From the NCBI RefSeq assembly GCF_002453355.1, contig NZ_DKGQ01000052.1, positions 63,729-127,728 on the forward strand: DNA of 64,000 bases, written 5' to 3'. The stretch is from Psychrobacter sp. UBA6766 (GTDB lineage: Bacteria; Pseudomonadota; Gammaproteobacteria; Pseudomonadales; Moraxellaceae). Both the position numbers and the translations under genes were made by a program. Positions 27,934 to 37,099 of this stretch are shown one piece after another (the stretch's first letter is position 1; every line of letters begins with the position of its first letter). The notes below the pieces were generated by a model, which saw nothing but the letters and a program-made list of their open reading frames with translations, did not search any database and was not told where the DNA came from.

Positions 27934-28914
27934 TTACTCTAACGGCTCGCCGCAGTGCGGACAAAAATTCTTTTGCCGAACTTCTTTTTCGCGGCGCTCA
28001 AGCTCTTTTTCACGCAGCACTTGCAGTACAATCTCTTGTGCTTGCTCTTTATCCAATCCAAGCTCACGGCGGATTTTTTCAATCATCATCTGATTTTGAA
28101 CCAAGTCAAAATCACTATCGACCAGTTGCTCTCGAAAATCTTGCTCAAGCTCTTCTCGGCGCTGGCTCAGCTCATTTGCCAAACCCGTTGCCAAGATACC
28201 AGCCGGTAGTGCCGCAAGTCCGACGCCCAATATCGTGATAATCGCCCCCAAAATCCTACCCGCATTGGTAACAGGCGTGACGTCTCCGTAACCAACGGTC
28301 GTCAGTGTGACCACCGCCCACCACATGGCTTTCGGTATGGATTCGAACTCCTCGGGCTGCGCGTGATTCTCTACCAAATAAATACCACTTGATGCGGTCA
28401 CAATCATGATGATTAAGATAAAAATAACCGCTTGAAACGAACCTTTCTCTTTACTGATAACCACCAATAAAATACGTAAGGAGGCAAAATAACGGGTAAG
28501 TTTAAGAATGCGGAACAGGCGCAAGATACGTAAGAATCGCAAATCGATACTGACAAAGAAATTTAAGAACGCCGGTGCAATCGCAATGATATCAATCAGC
28601 GCCGAGGGGCTTTTTAACCATTCCCAGCGCTGACGCCACGTGGTATTGTCAGGCTTCGCTTCAGCGACACTCCATAACCTGAGTAAATATTCAATAGAAA
28701 ACACCACGATAGAAAAGTTTTCAAACCAAGTAAAATAAGCTTGATAGGGATAATACCAGCTGTCAACCGACTCAGCGATGACCGCCGTGACGTTCGCCAT
28801 GATCAAAAAAATGAGAAAGTAATCAACATAGCGACTAAAGAGCGTGTCATGCTCATCGTTTTGCAGAATATTGTAAACAAAAAGACGCAAGCGCCGAATA
28901 GATTGAAATAGCAT
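27934..28914 (-). CDS. Voltage-gated potassium channel with C-terminal zinc-knuckle-like tail
   Basis: The 326 residues form an Ion_trans-type channel: six membrane segments with an S4 (about 125-143, LRFLRILRLFRILKL) carrying Arg at every third position, and the K+ selectivity filter TVGYGD at 206-211. The cytoplasmic C-terminal part (about 255-326) is a charged helix, likely a tetramerising coiled coil, ending with CPHCGEPLE, which supplies one CxxC pair. As a tetramer four such pairs could bind zinc. Role: K+ efflux or membrane-potential control. Convergent with the TerD gene; not part of an operon. Confidence 0.9.
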   Translation of the reverse strand: MLFQSIRRLRLFVYNILQNDEHDTLFSRYVDYFLIFLIMANVTAVIAESVDSWYYPYQAYFTWFENFSIVVFSIEYLLRLWSVAEAKPDNTTWRQRWEWLKSPSALIDIIAIAPAFLNFFVSIDLRFLRILRLFRILKLTRYFASLRILLVVISKEKGSFQAVIFILIIMIVTASSGIYLVENHAQPEEFESIPKAMWWAVVTLTTVGYGDVTPVTNAGRILGAIITILGVGLAALPAGILATGLANELSQRREELEQDFREQLVDSDFDLVQNQMMIEKIRRELGLDKEQAQEIVLQVLREKELERREKEVRQKNFCPHCGEPLE

Positions 28915-29054
28915 GCTGTCCCTATGCGGTGTAACACCGGTTTATACCAACAAAAAATCAGGTAGGAGACATCAATAAAAAGAGGGTTGCGCTGGCAGAT
29001 TTACTGATGAGCTGTTTTAAATAATTTATGTTAATTTTTCTTTAGACGTTATGA

Positions 29055-29282
29055 TTATACAAAATTTACATAATAAATGTAGGTTGCTGCTACCAATGTC
29101 ACCGCAGTGGCAAAAAAAATCAAACGCAAAAAACGTTCGTTAGCTCGTATTTGATGGCTTAAGTTTTGCGCTGGTAATAAAAATAAGCCGCATTTAGGAC
29201 AACAGGCATCCATTTGATTTAAAAGTTTTATTGAACGGGCGTTTTCGCAGCGAAGGGGTGAGTTACTACAATAACCGAGCAT
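29055..29282 (-). CDS. Small predicted membrane protein with a CxxC metal-binding motif
   Basis: 75 residues: five Cys in the first 31 (including CCPKCGLF), a short charged linker and one C-terminal membrane helix (about 50-72). No recognised family; it resembles the small zinc-ribbon-plus-helix proteins of Moraxellaceae in style only. AAGGA is about 13 bases from the ATG, which is long. It lies 140 bases upstream of the potassium channel gene on the same strand. The Cys pattern and clean helix favour a real gene, but the evidence is limited. Confidence 0.5.
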   Translation of the reverse strand: MLGYCSNSPLRCENARSIKLLNQMDACCPKCGLFLLPAQNLSHQIRANERFLRLIFFATAVTLVAATYIYYVNFV

Positions 29283-29337
29283 AATATACGATCAATCCTT
29301 TTATTAATTCTAATCCTTTAATAAATAATAACAGCAA

Positions 29338-29637
29338 ATGCAAATTTACTGTAAAAGAAGCTATTTAACAATACCATCTAATTTCACCCACCAAGCTCAT
29401 TATGACTGTAGGATGAAATCCAATTATGACAACTTAGTATTTAAAACCTTACTTGATGATAGCGTTGGTGTTGCGGGTCACATCGGTCTTGATATCCCAT
29501 TTGCGCCTACTGAGTCTTTGCGTATCGATGCCCGTTATATGGACATCAAAACCGATGCTACTTTAAACGGTACAGACATTGGTGACCTTGATATCAGTCC
29601 TTGGGTTTATGGCGTTGCTTTCGTAAAACAATTCTAA
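29338..29637 (+). pseudogene. ompW: Remnant of ompW: C-terminal part only
   Basis: The open frame of 99 codons has OmpW-type sequence only from about 29434 on: DDSVGVAGHIGLDIPF, RIDARYMDIKTDATL, NGTDIGDLDISPWVYGVAF and a final aromatic Phe as in outer-membrane barrels. These correspond to the last two to three beta-strands of OmpW (about 210 residues when complete). There is no signal peptide, no ribosome binding site and no OmpW-like coding upstream in any frame. The first 31 codons are unrelated to the family. I read this as a deletion remnant that kept the original terminator. Confidence 0.75.
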
Positions 29638-29671
29638 TATAGCCTGTTGCTCTAAACTGAACACGATAAAT

Positions 29672-29704
29672 AAAAGAAGCCGGCTTATTAGCCGGCTTCT
29701 TTTT
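29672..29704. terminator. Strong bidirectional terminator between ompW remnant and aceF
   Basis: A 13-bp stem (AAAAGAAGCCGGC / GCCGGCTTCTTTT) with a 6-base loop and T-run. It ends aceEF transcription leftward and the former ompW rightward. Confidence 0.92.
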
Positions 29705-29740
29705 GTCTGTAAATACAATTTTTTTTATCAAGCAGAGCAC

Positions 29741-31474
29741 TTATAGCAAGATACGGCGTGGATCAGCCAATAAGGTTGCGATATAACGGGTAAATACAGC
29801 GGCATCAGCGCCATTGATCACGCGATGATCATAAGACAATGATAGCGGCAACATCAAACGCGGCTCAAAGGCTTGCTTACTAGCATTCCAGCGCGGCTGC
29901 ATACTGGCTTCTGACACCCCTAAAATACCCACTTGTGGCCAATTTACCAGTGGCGTAAATGCGGTACCGCCTAAGTTACCTTGGCTAGATATGGTAAAGC
30001 TCGCGCCTTGCAAGTCCTTGGCCGTTAGCTTCTTATCACGCGCTTTAACCGCAAGCTCACCTATCTCAATGGCGATTTGCTTTAGGCCTTTATCTTGCAC
30101 ATTTTTGATAACAGGTACAATCAAGCCATCATCCGTCGCGACCGCAATGCCCATATTCACGCTTTTACGTAAGATAATTTGAGTATTATCGTCACTCAAA
30201 TGACTATTAAAACGTGGATGCTGGGTTAATGCATAAGCAGTTGCTTTGACGACAAACGCCAAAATGGTGAAGCCGATACCTTCCGCTTTCATAGCGCCTT
30301 TGAGCTCACCACGTAACTTTTCAGTTTCCGTGATGTCAGACAAGTCAAATTGCGTCACTTGCGGCAGCAAAGTATTGTAATTGAGCTGTGGTATCGAGAC
30401 TTTTTGTAGGCGGCTTAAATCTTGTACTTCGGTCTCACCCCATATCTCGCTATTACTCATATCAGGTAAACTTGGCAGGCTTGAGCTCGCCACATTACCA
30501 TTAGCAGGCGCTGTTTTTTGCGTGCTAAGGCTTTCTTTTACATGGGCAAACAAATCTTCTTTTAAGATACGGTCGTTAAGCGCTGACCCTGTCACTTGGC
30601 TGATATCAACGCCCAACTGACGCGCAAGCTTACGCACGGCAGGACCGGCATAGATATCGACCATTTTTTCGTTGACTTGTGCTTCGGTCAACTTATCATT
30701 TGCAGCGCTAGGACTAGTCGTAGATTTAGCAGCTTGTTTAGGCTCACCAGTCGTTTGCTTACTCGCCTTTTGGTCTAAGTCAGCTTTCTTATCTGATTCA
30801 GCTGGTTTTGAATCTTGCGATTCAGAAACACCAGATTCAGACTCGTTAGCGCTCTCTGCACCTTCACCAATGATGACGATAAAATCTTGACCATTGGCGA
30901 CCATGTCGCCAGTTTGAACTAAGATTTTTTCAATCTTACCGGCTTCTGGCGCTGGTACTTCAACCGACGCTTTATCAGACTCAATGAGCAAAATGGATTG
31001 GTCAGCAGTGACCATATCTCCGACACTGACCATAATTTCAGACACTTGCGCTTCGTCAACACCTAAATCTGGCAAGGCATGAGTGGTTGCCTTTCCTGTT
31101 TGTCCAGTAGCCTTAGAAGTATTTGCCTCAGCTGTTTTAGTATCTACTTGCTGATTAGGCTGCGCTTCATTTTGTTTGTCAGCGGCAGCTTCTGTTTCTG
31201 TTTCTTTATCAGTGCTTTGGTCATCATCGCTTTGGCTATCAGAATCTGCTTCGCTTTCAAGCTCAATAAGCACCATACCTTCACGGACTTGATCGCCAAC
31301 CGCCACGCTAATTTTAGTCACTTTACCGGCAGCCGAGCTTGGTACTTCTACTGACGCTTTGTCAGATTCTAATAAAATAATATTATCGTCTTTTGCAATA
31401 ACGTCGCCAACTTCGACCATAATCTCACTGACTTCGGCGCTATCAACACCCAAATCGGGGGCTTTAATGTCCAT
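29741..31474 (-). CDS. aceF: Pyruvate dehydrogenase E2, dihydrolipoamide acetyltransferase
   Basis: Core subunit of the pyruvate dehydrogenase complex, transferring acetyl from lipoyl-lysine to CoA. The 577 residues carry two lipoyl domains (1-75 and about 130-203, with modified lysines Lys39 and Lys168 in ESDKASVEVP), Ala/Asp/Lys-rich linkers, an E1/E3-binding domain near 270-310 (AGPAVRKLARQLGVD) and the catalytic domain with His550 in YDHRVINGA. The Asn at 554 in place of Asp occurs also in Pseudomonas/Azotobacter E2p. AAGGAG is eight bases from the ATG. It follows aceE by 39 bases in an operon; lpd (E3) is not in the window. Confidence 0.97.
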   Translation of the reverse strand: MDIKAPDLGVDSAEVSEIMVEVGDVIAKDDNIILLESDKASVEVPSSAAGKVTKISVAVGDQVREGMVLIELESEADSDSQSDDDQSTDKETETEAAADKQNEAQPNQQVDTKTAEANTSKATGQTGKATTHALPDLGVDEAQVSEIMVSVGDMVTADQSILLIESDKASVEVPAPEAGKIEKILVQTGDMVANGQDFIVIIGEGAESANESESGVSESQDSKPAESDKKADLDQKASKQTTGEPKQAAKSTTSPSAANDKLTEAQVNEKMVDIYAGPAVRKLARQLGVDISQVTGSALNDRILKEDLFAHVKESLSTQKTAPANGNVASSSLPSLPDMSNSEIWGETEVQDLSRLQKVSIPQLNYNTLLPQVTQFDLSDITETEKLRGELKGAMKAEGIGFTILAFVVKATAYALTQHPRFNSHLSDDNTQIILRKSVNMGIAVATDDGLIVPVIKNVQDKGLKQIAIEIGELAVKARDKKLTAKDLQGASFTISSQGNLGGTAFTPLVNWPQVGILGVSEASMQPRWNASKQAFEPRLMLPLSLSYDHRVINGADAAVFTRYIATLLADPRRILL

Positions 31475-31513
31475 CCGTAATTCTCCTTATATTATTGTTG
31501 CCTTGTCTTTGGG

Positions 31514-34327
31514 CTATTCTTTGACGTCGTCATCATTGAGTAAAGCAGCATCGGCTGGATCTTCTGCGCGGCCTTCGCTGCTTATTTCGTCATCATCTTC
31601 ACTGACAAACTCTGGCACAGGGTTTGGATGAACATTGTCAGGGCCTGGCGCATCTGGGAAATGATCATAATGAGGCTGTTGTTGCCATGCAGGTGGTTGA
31701 TCCGCTTCGATACCAAAGCTTGAAATCGCATCTTTTACCAGACGCATCTCAACTTCACCTTCATCGGCTAAGCGTTTGAGCGTTGCAACCACAATATGAG
31801 CAGCATCGACATGGAAGAAGCTACGTAATTGCTCACGGGTGTCTGAGCGACCATAACCATCTGTGCCTAAAGTCGTATAAGGACGGTTGTCCGGTAACCA
31901 TGCGCGGATTTGTTCTGGATAATTGCGCATATAGTCGGTTGCCGCGACAACAATACCTTCGTGCGGAGCAAGCTGTTCGGTAACCCATGGCACCACTTCT
32001 TCCTCCATTGGATGCAGGCGATTATAGTCATCACAAGCCATACCATCGCGAGTCAGCTCGTTAAAGCTCGTTACGCTCCAAACGTTAGATGAGATATTAA
32101 ACTCGTCTTGTAATATTTTCGCCGCTTTCTGTACTTCGCGTAAAATAACGCCTGAACCTAATAGCTGAACTTGGCTTGAGCCATTGTCTTCTAGCAAGTA
32201 CATACCGCGTTTAATACCTTCTTCAACACCTTCTGGCATGGCAGGTTGTTCATAGTTTTCATTCATCAAGGTCAAGTAATAATAAACGCGCTCGCCCTCG
32301 CCATACATACGGCGTAGGCCATCGTGCATAATCACTGCCAGCTCGTAACCAAAACATGGGTCATAAGACACACAGTTCGGCACAACGTTAAATAAAATCT
32401 GTGAATGACCATCTTGATGCTGCAAGCCTTCGCCGTTTAGCGTGGTACGACCAGCTGTCGCGCCAAGTAAGAACCCTTGTGCCTGACAGTCACCCGCTGC
32501 CCATGCCAAGTCGCCGACGCGCTGGAAGCCGAACATAGAGTAGTAAATATAAAGTGGAATCATTGGTAGCGCGTTGACAGAATAACTGGTTGCCAGTGCA
32601 ATCCACGTACTCATCGCGCCCGCTTCGTTAATGCCTTCCTCTAACATATGACCGTCGATGGCTTCTTTATAACCCATCAAAGCCTCACTATCCTCTGGCG
32701 TATATTTTTGTCCAGAAGCCGAGTAAATACCCAATTGACGGAACATACCTTCTAAGCCAAAGGTACGCGCTTCATCAGGAACAATGGGTACGACACGATC
32801 TTGAATGTCTTTATTTTTTAACATCGCCGCTAGTAGACGGACAAACACCATGGTAGTCGATTGCTCTTTACCATTGCTGCCTTTTAGTACGCGATCAAAA
32901 ATCGACAACTCTGGAATATTGAGCGGGATATGACCACTACGGCGGTTGGGCAGATGACCACCTAACGCTTCACGGCGACCTTTTAGATATTTCATCTCCA
33001 GCGAATCTTCTTTTGGACGATAAAACGGCAGCGTCTGCAACTCTTCATCGGTAAATGGCAAATCGAAGCGATCACGGAAATACATCAAGGCTTCATGATC
33101 AAGTTTTTTGATTTGATGCGTCTTATTGACCGCTTGCGCTTGGTTAGACAAACCATAGCCTTTAACGGTTTTCACCAAGACCACAGTTGGCTGACCTTTG
33201 GTTTTCATGGCTTCACTAAAGGCAGCATAGACCTTCATCGGATCATGACCACCGCGATTTAAGCGTGAGATATCATGGTCAGACAGCTCATTGGCCATCT
33301 CTTCTAGCTCTGGGTATTTACCAAAGAATTCTTTACGGGTAAATTCAGGCGTTCGGGCTTCATATAACTGATATTCACCGTCAACCGCTTCTTCCATTCG
33401 GTATTTAAGTACGCCGGTCACGTCTTTATCTAACAAGGTATCCCACTGACCGCCCCAAATGACTTTAATCACGCGCCAGCCAGCACCGCGGAATACCGAC
33501 TCAAGCTCTTGAATAATCTTACCGTTACCACGCACTGGTCCATCAAGGCGTTGCAAGTTACAGTTGACGACCCAAATTAAATTATCCAATTTCTCACGAC
33601 CAGCAAGAGAAATCGCACCCAAGCTTTCTGGCTCGTCGGTTTCGCCATCACCTAAGAAGGTCCAAATCTTGCGATCTTCTTTTTCTAGTAAACCGCGGTT
33701 TTCCATATAACGATGCACGTGCGCATGATAAATGGACATAATTGGACCCAAACCCATCGACACGGTTGGGAACTGCCAATAATCTGGCATCAAATATGGG
33801 TGCGGATAGCTTGAGAGGCCTTTACCGCCTACTTCACGGCGAAAGTTTTCTAGTTGCTCCTCATCTAAGCGACCTTCTAAATAAGAGCGTGCATAAATTC
33901 CAGGCGCTGAGTGACCTTGATAATAAATCATGTCACCGCCGAAATGGTCGCTCGCCGCACGGAAAAAATGGTTAAACCCTGTCTCATAAAGCGTCGCACT
34001 TGAAGCAAAAGTCGCTAAGTGACCGCCTAAATCATCATCGTTCTTATTGGCGCGCATCACCATCGCCAACGCATTGTAGCGAATCAAAGCACGGATTTTG
34101 CGCTCAATCGTCAAATCACCTGGGTACATTGGCTCATCTTCGACGGCGATAGTGTTGATATAAGCCGTATCGAGACGGTTAAATGGCAACCCTTCTTGAA
34201 CCGCCATGTTATATAGTGCTTTTAATAAAAACTGCGCCCGATCCTTATCGGCATGTTTGATAACCGACTCAAAGGCTTCCAGCCATTCTTGGGTTTCGGT
34301 GCTATCAGCATCCTTATAATAGTTCAT
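31514..34327 (-). CDS. aceE: Pyruvate dehydrogenase E1 component (homodimeric type)
   Basis: Decarboxylates pyruvate with thiamin diphosphate and acetylates the E2 lipoyl groups. The 937 residues include the ThDP/Mg motif GDGETDEPES with a later NCNLQRLDGP, the EGLQHQDGHS segment and the GTDGYGRSDTR region near the end, as in Escherichia coli AceE (887 residues). About 50 extra residues form a C-terminal acidic tail rich in Pro, Asp and Glu (ending DDDVKE), not seen in AceE of enterobacteria. AAGGA lies nine bases from the ATG. First gene of the aceE-aceF operon with a long upstream leader. Confidence 0.97.
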   Translation of the reverse strand: MNYYKDADSTETQEWLEAFESVIKHADKDRAQFLLKALYNMAVQEGLPFNRLDTAYINTIAVEDEPMYPGDLTIERKIRALIRYNALAMVMRANKNDDDLGGHLATFASSATLYETGFNHFFRAASDHFGGDMIYYQGHSAPGIYARSYLEGRLDEEQLENFRREVGGKGLSSYPHPYLMPDYWQFPTVSMGLGPIMSIYHAHVHRYMENRGLLEKEDRKIWTFLGDGETDEPESLGAISLAGREKLDNLIWVVNCNLQRLDGPVRGNGKIIQELESVFRGAGWRVIKVIWGGQWDTLLDKDVTGVLKYRMEEAVDGEYQLYEARTPEFTRKEFFGKYPELEEMANELSDHDISRLNRGGHDPMKVYAAFSEAMKTKGQPTVVLVKTVKGYGLSNQAQAVNKTHQIKKLDHEALMYFRDRFDLPFTDEELQTLPFYRPKEDSLEMKYLKGRREALGGHLPNRRSGHIPLNIPELSIFDRVLKGSNGKEQSTTMVFVRLLAAMLKNKDIQDRVVPIVPDEARTFGLEGMFRQLGIYSASGQKYTPEDSEALMGYKEAIDGHMLEEGINEAGAMSTWIALATSYSVNALPMIPLYIYYSMFGFQRVGDLAWAAGDCQAQGFLLGATAGRTTLNGEGLQHQDGHSQILFNVVPNCVSYDPCFGYELAVIMHDGLRRMYGEGERVYYYLTLMNENYEQPAMPEGVEEGIKRGMYLLEDNGSSQVQLLGSGVILREVQKAAKILQDEFNISSNVWSVTSFNELTRDGMACDDYNRLHPMEEEVVPWVTEQLAPHEGIVVAATDYMRNYPEQIRAWLPDNRPYTTLGTDGYGRSDTREQLRSFFHVDAAHIVVATLKRLADEGEVEMRLVKDAISSFGIEADQPPAWQQQPHYDHFPDAPGPDNVHPNPVPEFVSEDDDEISSEGRAEDPADAALLNDDDVKE

Positions 34328-34572
34328 CTTAATTAATCCTTTTTATCAGTCAGTCCTGCATGGTGACAGGGTGTTATTAAATCAGAATGTGGTGTGTGTC
34401 TTAATGAGCAATTGATTGGCTTGATGACTTCCCTATAACTTCCTTGCTGCATCTAAGCATTACAATATCGTTCGCCGTGATGATAATAAGTCTAAACAAT
34501 GTGTCTCACTGTACATTTGCATAAGGGTAAATAGGCATCGTCGTAAATTAAACGTCAGCCATTTTTCGACTA

Positions 34573-34592
34573 TCATTATTAAATGATAATGA
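34573..34592. promoter_or_regulatory. Inverted repeat TCATTAT-N6-ATAATGA at the aceE start region
   Basis: Perfect 7-bp arms with a 6-base spacer, lying just downstream of the predicted aceE -10 box, so within the first transcribed bases, a position suited to repression. The half-sites resemble GATAAT-type elements of iron regulators, but the match to a Fur box is incomplete. Possibly a repressor site for pyruvate dehydrogenase. Confidence 0.4.
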
Positions 34593-34598
34593 CACTCT

Positions 34599-34627
34599 AT
34601 TATAAGTGCTTATTAAGGATTTGTTTA
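34599..34627 (-). promoter_or_regulatory. Predicted sigma70 promoter of aceEF
   Basis: Read leftward: -35 TAAACA (34622-34627), 17-base spacer, -10 TATAAT (34599-34604). Predicted transcription start near 34592, giving an untranslated leader of about 260 bases. Confidence 0.45.
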
Positions 34628-34905
34628 TAGCTATGAAGAAATGCCAATATGACAAGTATTTTTGAAATAAATAGTGATTAGTTATTAAATGAATATTTGT
34701 TGTTAAATCTTCTTAAAAACACTCTTTGTCAGTCGTTTCTATTACAAAGGTGCTAGTCGTCGCCTTATTCGACCTTTTATCGATTTATATGCTAACAATT
34801 GTATGCTTAATGTTATATTAAGTTAAAATAATCTATCAATTAAAAATAAATTATCTTTTCATAAATACCCTTTATTTGCAATTTATTATAACTCTGAGAT
34901 GAACT

Positions 34906-36831
34906 ATGACTGGTCGATTACTACTTTTGCAGCGTTCTCTATTTTTAGATAAAAACTTAGGATGGACTAAGTATGCTATCGTCTTGACGGTCATTGCTAT
35001 ACCGTTTGTCACGCAGGCGGCTTCTCCGACGGGTTTTGGCACTTTCACTCGCGATGAAAGAGTCGCTCCCAATAGCATAGTATCAGGGACTTACAAAACG
35101 CTTACAGGAGCCACGGGTAACTATCGAATTATTGCAGGCTCAACTAGTGGGTATAATGGGGTAGAATTTCAGATAGGTGACAATGGTATTATGATTAAAA
35201 ACCTAAGTAATGATAGTACAGATAAAGATAAGTTTACTTATACTTTTGAGCTTATACCCGATCCCAATAACGCTAACTTCATTAATACTATTAAAATCGC
35301 TCAGGCGACTTATCCGACATACAACAATAGCTCTAATCCTAGCGGTAATTCTGAAATAGCAAGACAAACACTAGACTACGTTCCAAATATCTTTGGTCCA
35401 GAAACTAAAGCAAAAGTCCTTATTAACTTGAACGCTTCTTATTACTTTGGCGCGATGGGTGATTATTTTATGGGTAACTCAAGTGGGTTAAATGACCAAA
35501 CTATATTTACTTCCAACAATCCCATTATTGACCAACCACAATTGCGTGTAGACAGTACAAGAGGAGGTGGAGAAAGCGGTTTATATTACTATGATATTAG
35601 TAAGCTTAAAGGTACTAATTCTGGAAACTTTTATACTCTTGAACGCACAGCTGCTCCTAATAAATATGTTGAGTTTAAAACATCTGATAAAAAAGGAGTA
35701 TTACCACCTGAGCCAACTTTTGAAAATATCTTAAAAGCTAATTCTAGTAATAATCGAACAACTTACCTTCCTTACACTAGTTCTATTATTCCTAAGAATA
35801 CTAGCTACGTTAGTTATGGTGTTAATAATTCCGATAGTAATTATGTTATTGGAGTAGAAAATGCTCAAGCAGTCACTTTAACATACGAAGGTATTATGAA
35901 TGGTAATAGTGGTAAAGATACTGCAGTCATAGGTGAGACTTTTAATGAGTGGATTAGCTTTGGTATAACAAGCGAAGTTGCTCCAACCTATACTTTTTCC
36001 GGTACGGTGTTTAATGATAATGGCGGGCTAACACTAAGATCTGATGAAGTAGGTACCGTCAACAGCCAATACTTCAACGGCATTTTTGATTCTCTATCTG
36101 GTGAAGTAGGTATATCTAACCCTAATTTAGCAGTTAGGCTAACGGATTGTAGTCGTGAAAACACTCTTATACCCACTACGTCGCCGCAAGCCATAACAGA
36201 CACTGGTATAAAGAAAGGACAATATGGCTTTAGCGTGTCATCAAGCGCTCTACAAAATAGGACTAAGGTTTGTATCGTTCAAGTAGAGCCGGAAAATTGG
36301 GAATATAGTGTTGATAGCACCACAAACAAGAGAGAAGTTACACTAAACACAGGTGTTTATAACTACAACAATCTAGACTTCGGTGAAGTTCAAGCGAATA
36401 ACGCTTCTCTCGTGTTAGTTAAATCACAGTACGTCAATAACTGTGATATCAATGCCAACTATAGCGGCACTACTGGCCCCTCTCCTCAAACCCCTACCTT
36501 CACGGATACGATCACAAATATAGAGCCTGGTAAATGTATCGCTTACAAAATCGATGCCTATAACCGAGGTCATGTAGCACTCGCTAACATACGTATTACT
36601 GACATACTACAAAAGATGCCTGTTGAGTCAAGGTTCCACTTACCAGTCGCTTCAGGTATCCCTGCGAGCTTACACAAAACTGATAAGCTAGACAGCCCAC
36701 TAGTCACTATAGGTGAAAACGGTGTCATTATCACTGAGCCTTTTGAATTAAACAAAACTTCTGCTACTACCCTGCCATTGAAACGTACGCTGTATTTCAA
36801 CACTAAATATGGAACAACTGTAAATCCTTAA
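34906..36831 (+). CDS. Secreted Asn/Thr-rich surface protein with C-terminal DUF11-like domain
   Basis: The 641 residues start with a signal peptide (long n-region, hydrophobic core about 22-35, cleavage probably after VTQA). The mature protein is rich in Asn, Thr, Ser and Gly, with beta-type segments. Between about 365 and 490 it has an SdrD-B-like unit (YTFSGTVFNDNGGL, then a FDSLSGEVGISN stretch). The last 140 residues form a DUF11/TIGR01451-type Ig-like domain with two Cys (VNNCDINAN and PGKCIAYKIDAYN), also seen in the 666-residue protein downstream. No catalytic motif. The gene is visibly more AT-rich than its neighbours. A strong Shine-Dalgarno is absent (GAGAT only). Function unknown; probably a surface or filament component. 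Confidence 0.8.
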   Translation: MTGRLLLLQRSLFLDKNLGWTKYAIVLTVIAIPFVTQAASPTGFGTFTRDERVAPNSIVSGTYKTLTGATGNYRIIAGSTSGYNGVEFQIGDNGIMIKNLSNDSTDKDKFTYTFELIPDPNNANFINTIKIAQATYPTYNNSSNPSGNSEIARQTLDYVPNIFGPETKAKVLINLNASYYFGAMGDYFMGNSSGLNDQTIFTSNNPIIDQPQLRVDSTRGGGESGLYYYDISKLKGTNSGNFYTLERTAAPNKYVEFKTSDKKGVLPPEPTFENILKANSSNNRTTYLPYTSSIIPKNTSYVSYGVNNSDSNYVIGVENAQAVTLTYEGIMNGNSGKDTAVIGETFNEWISFGITSEVAPTYTFSGTVFNDNGGLTLRSDEVGTVNSQYFNGIFDSLSGEVGISNPNLAVRLTDCSRENTLIPTTSPQAITDTGIKKGQYGFSVSSSALQNRTKVCIVQVEPENWEYSVDSTTNKREVTLNTGVYNYNNLDFGEVQANNASLVLVKSQYVNNCDINANYSGTTGPSPQTPTFTDTITNIEPGKCIAYKIDAYNRGHVALANIRITDILQKMPVESRFHLPVASGIPASLHKTDKLDSPLVTIGENGVIITEPFELNKTSATTLPLKRTLYFNTKYGTTVNP

Positions 36832-36884
36832 TATTAATTGCCTCTTGCATTATTCTTAATATTCAAAACTTAATTATTTCCAAC

Positions 36885-36914
36885 AAAAGCCCTATTTTTA
36901 CAGATGGGGCTTTT
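36885..36914 (+). terminator. Hairpin terminator after the 641-residue surface protein gene
   Basis: AAAAGCCC and GGGCTTTT pair with a 14-base loop; short T-run within the right arm. It lies 53 bases after the stop codon and suggests partial separation from the following genes. Confidence 0.6.
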
Positions 36915-37099
36915 ACCGTTTAACCCCTCCAAACTTCCTTTTGTCACCTTTTTAGTGACACTGTGTAATTAATTTGTAAAAATCCTTTCTAAAGCAAAGT
37001 CGATATTTTTTCACTTAAATAAAGCTTAACAGTTGTATAAGTGAGCCTCACAGAAGTAAGAGACATCTCTGACCGTGATGATTTAATAAAGGATTTCAT

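Larger units (their letters stand above)
34328..34905. other. Divergent control region between aceE and the surface-protein cluster
   Basis: About 580 AT-rich bases, no supported gene. It contains a likely leftward aceE promoter (34599-34627), an inverted repeat just downstream of it (34573-34592) and, toward the right, the AT-rich upstream region of the first surface-protein gene, where I can assign no certain promoter. Confidence 0.6.
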
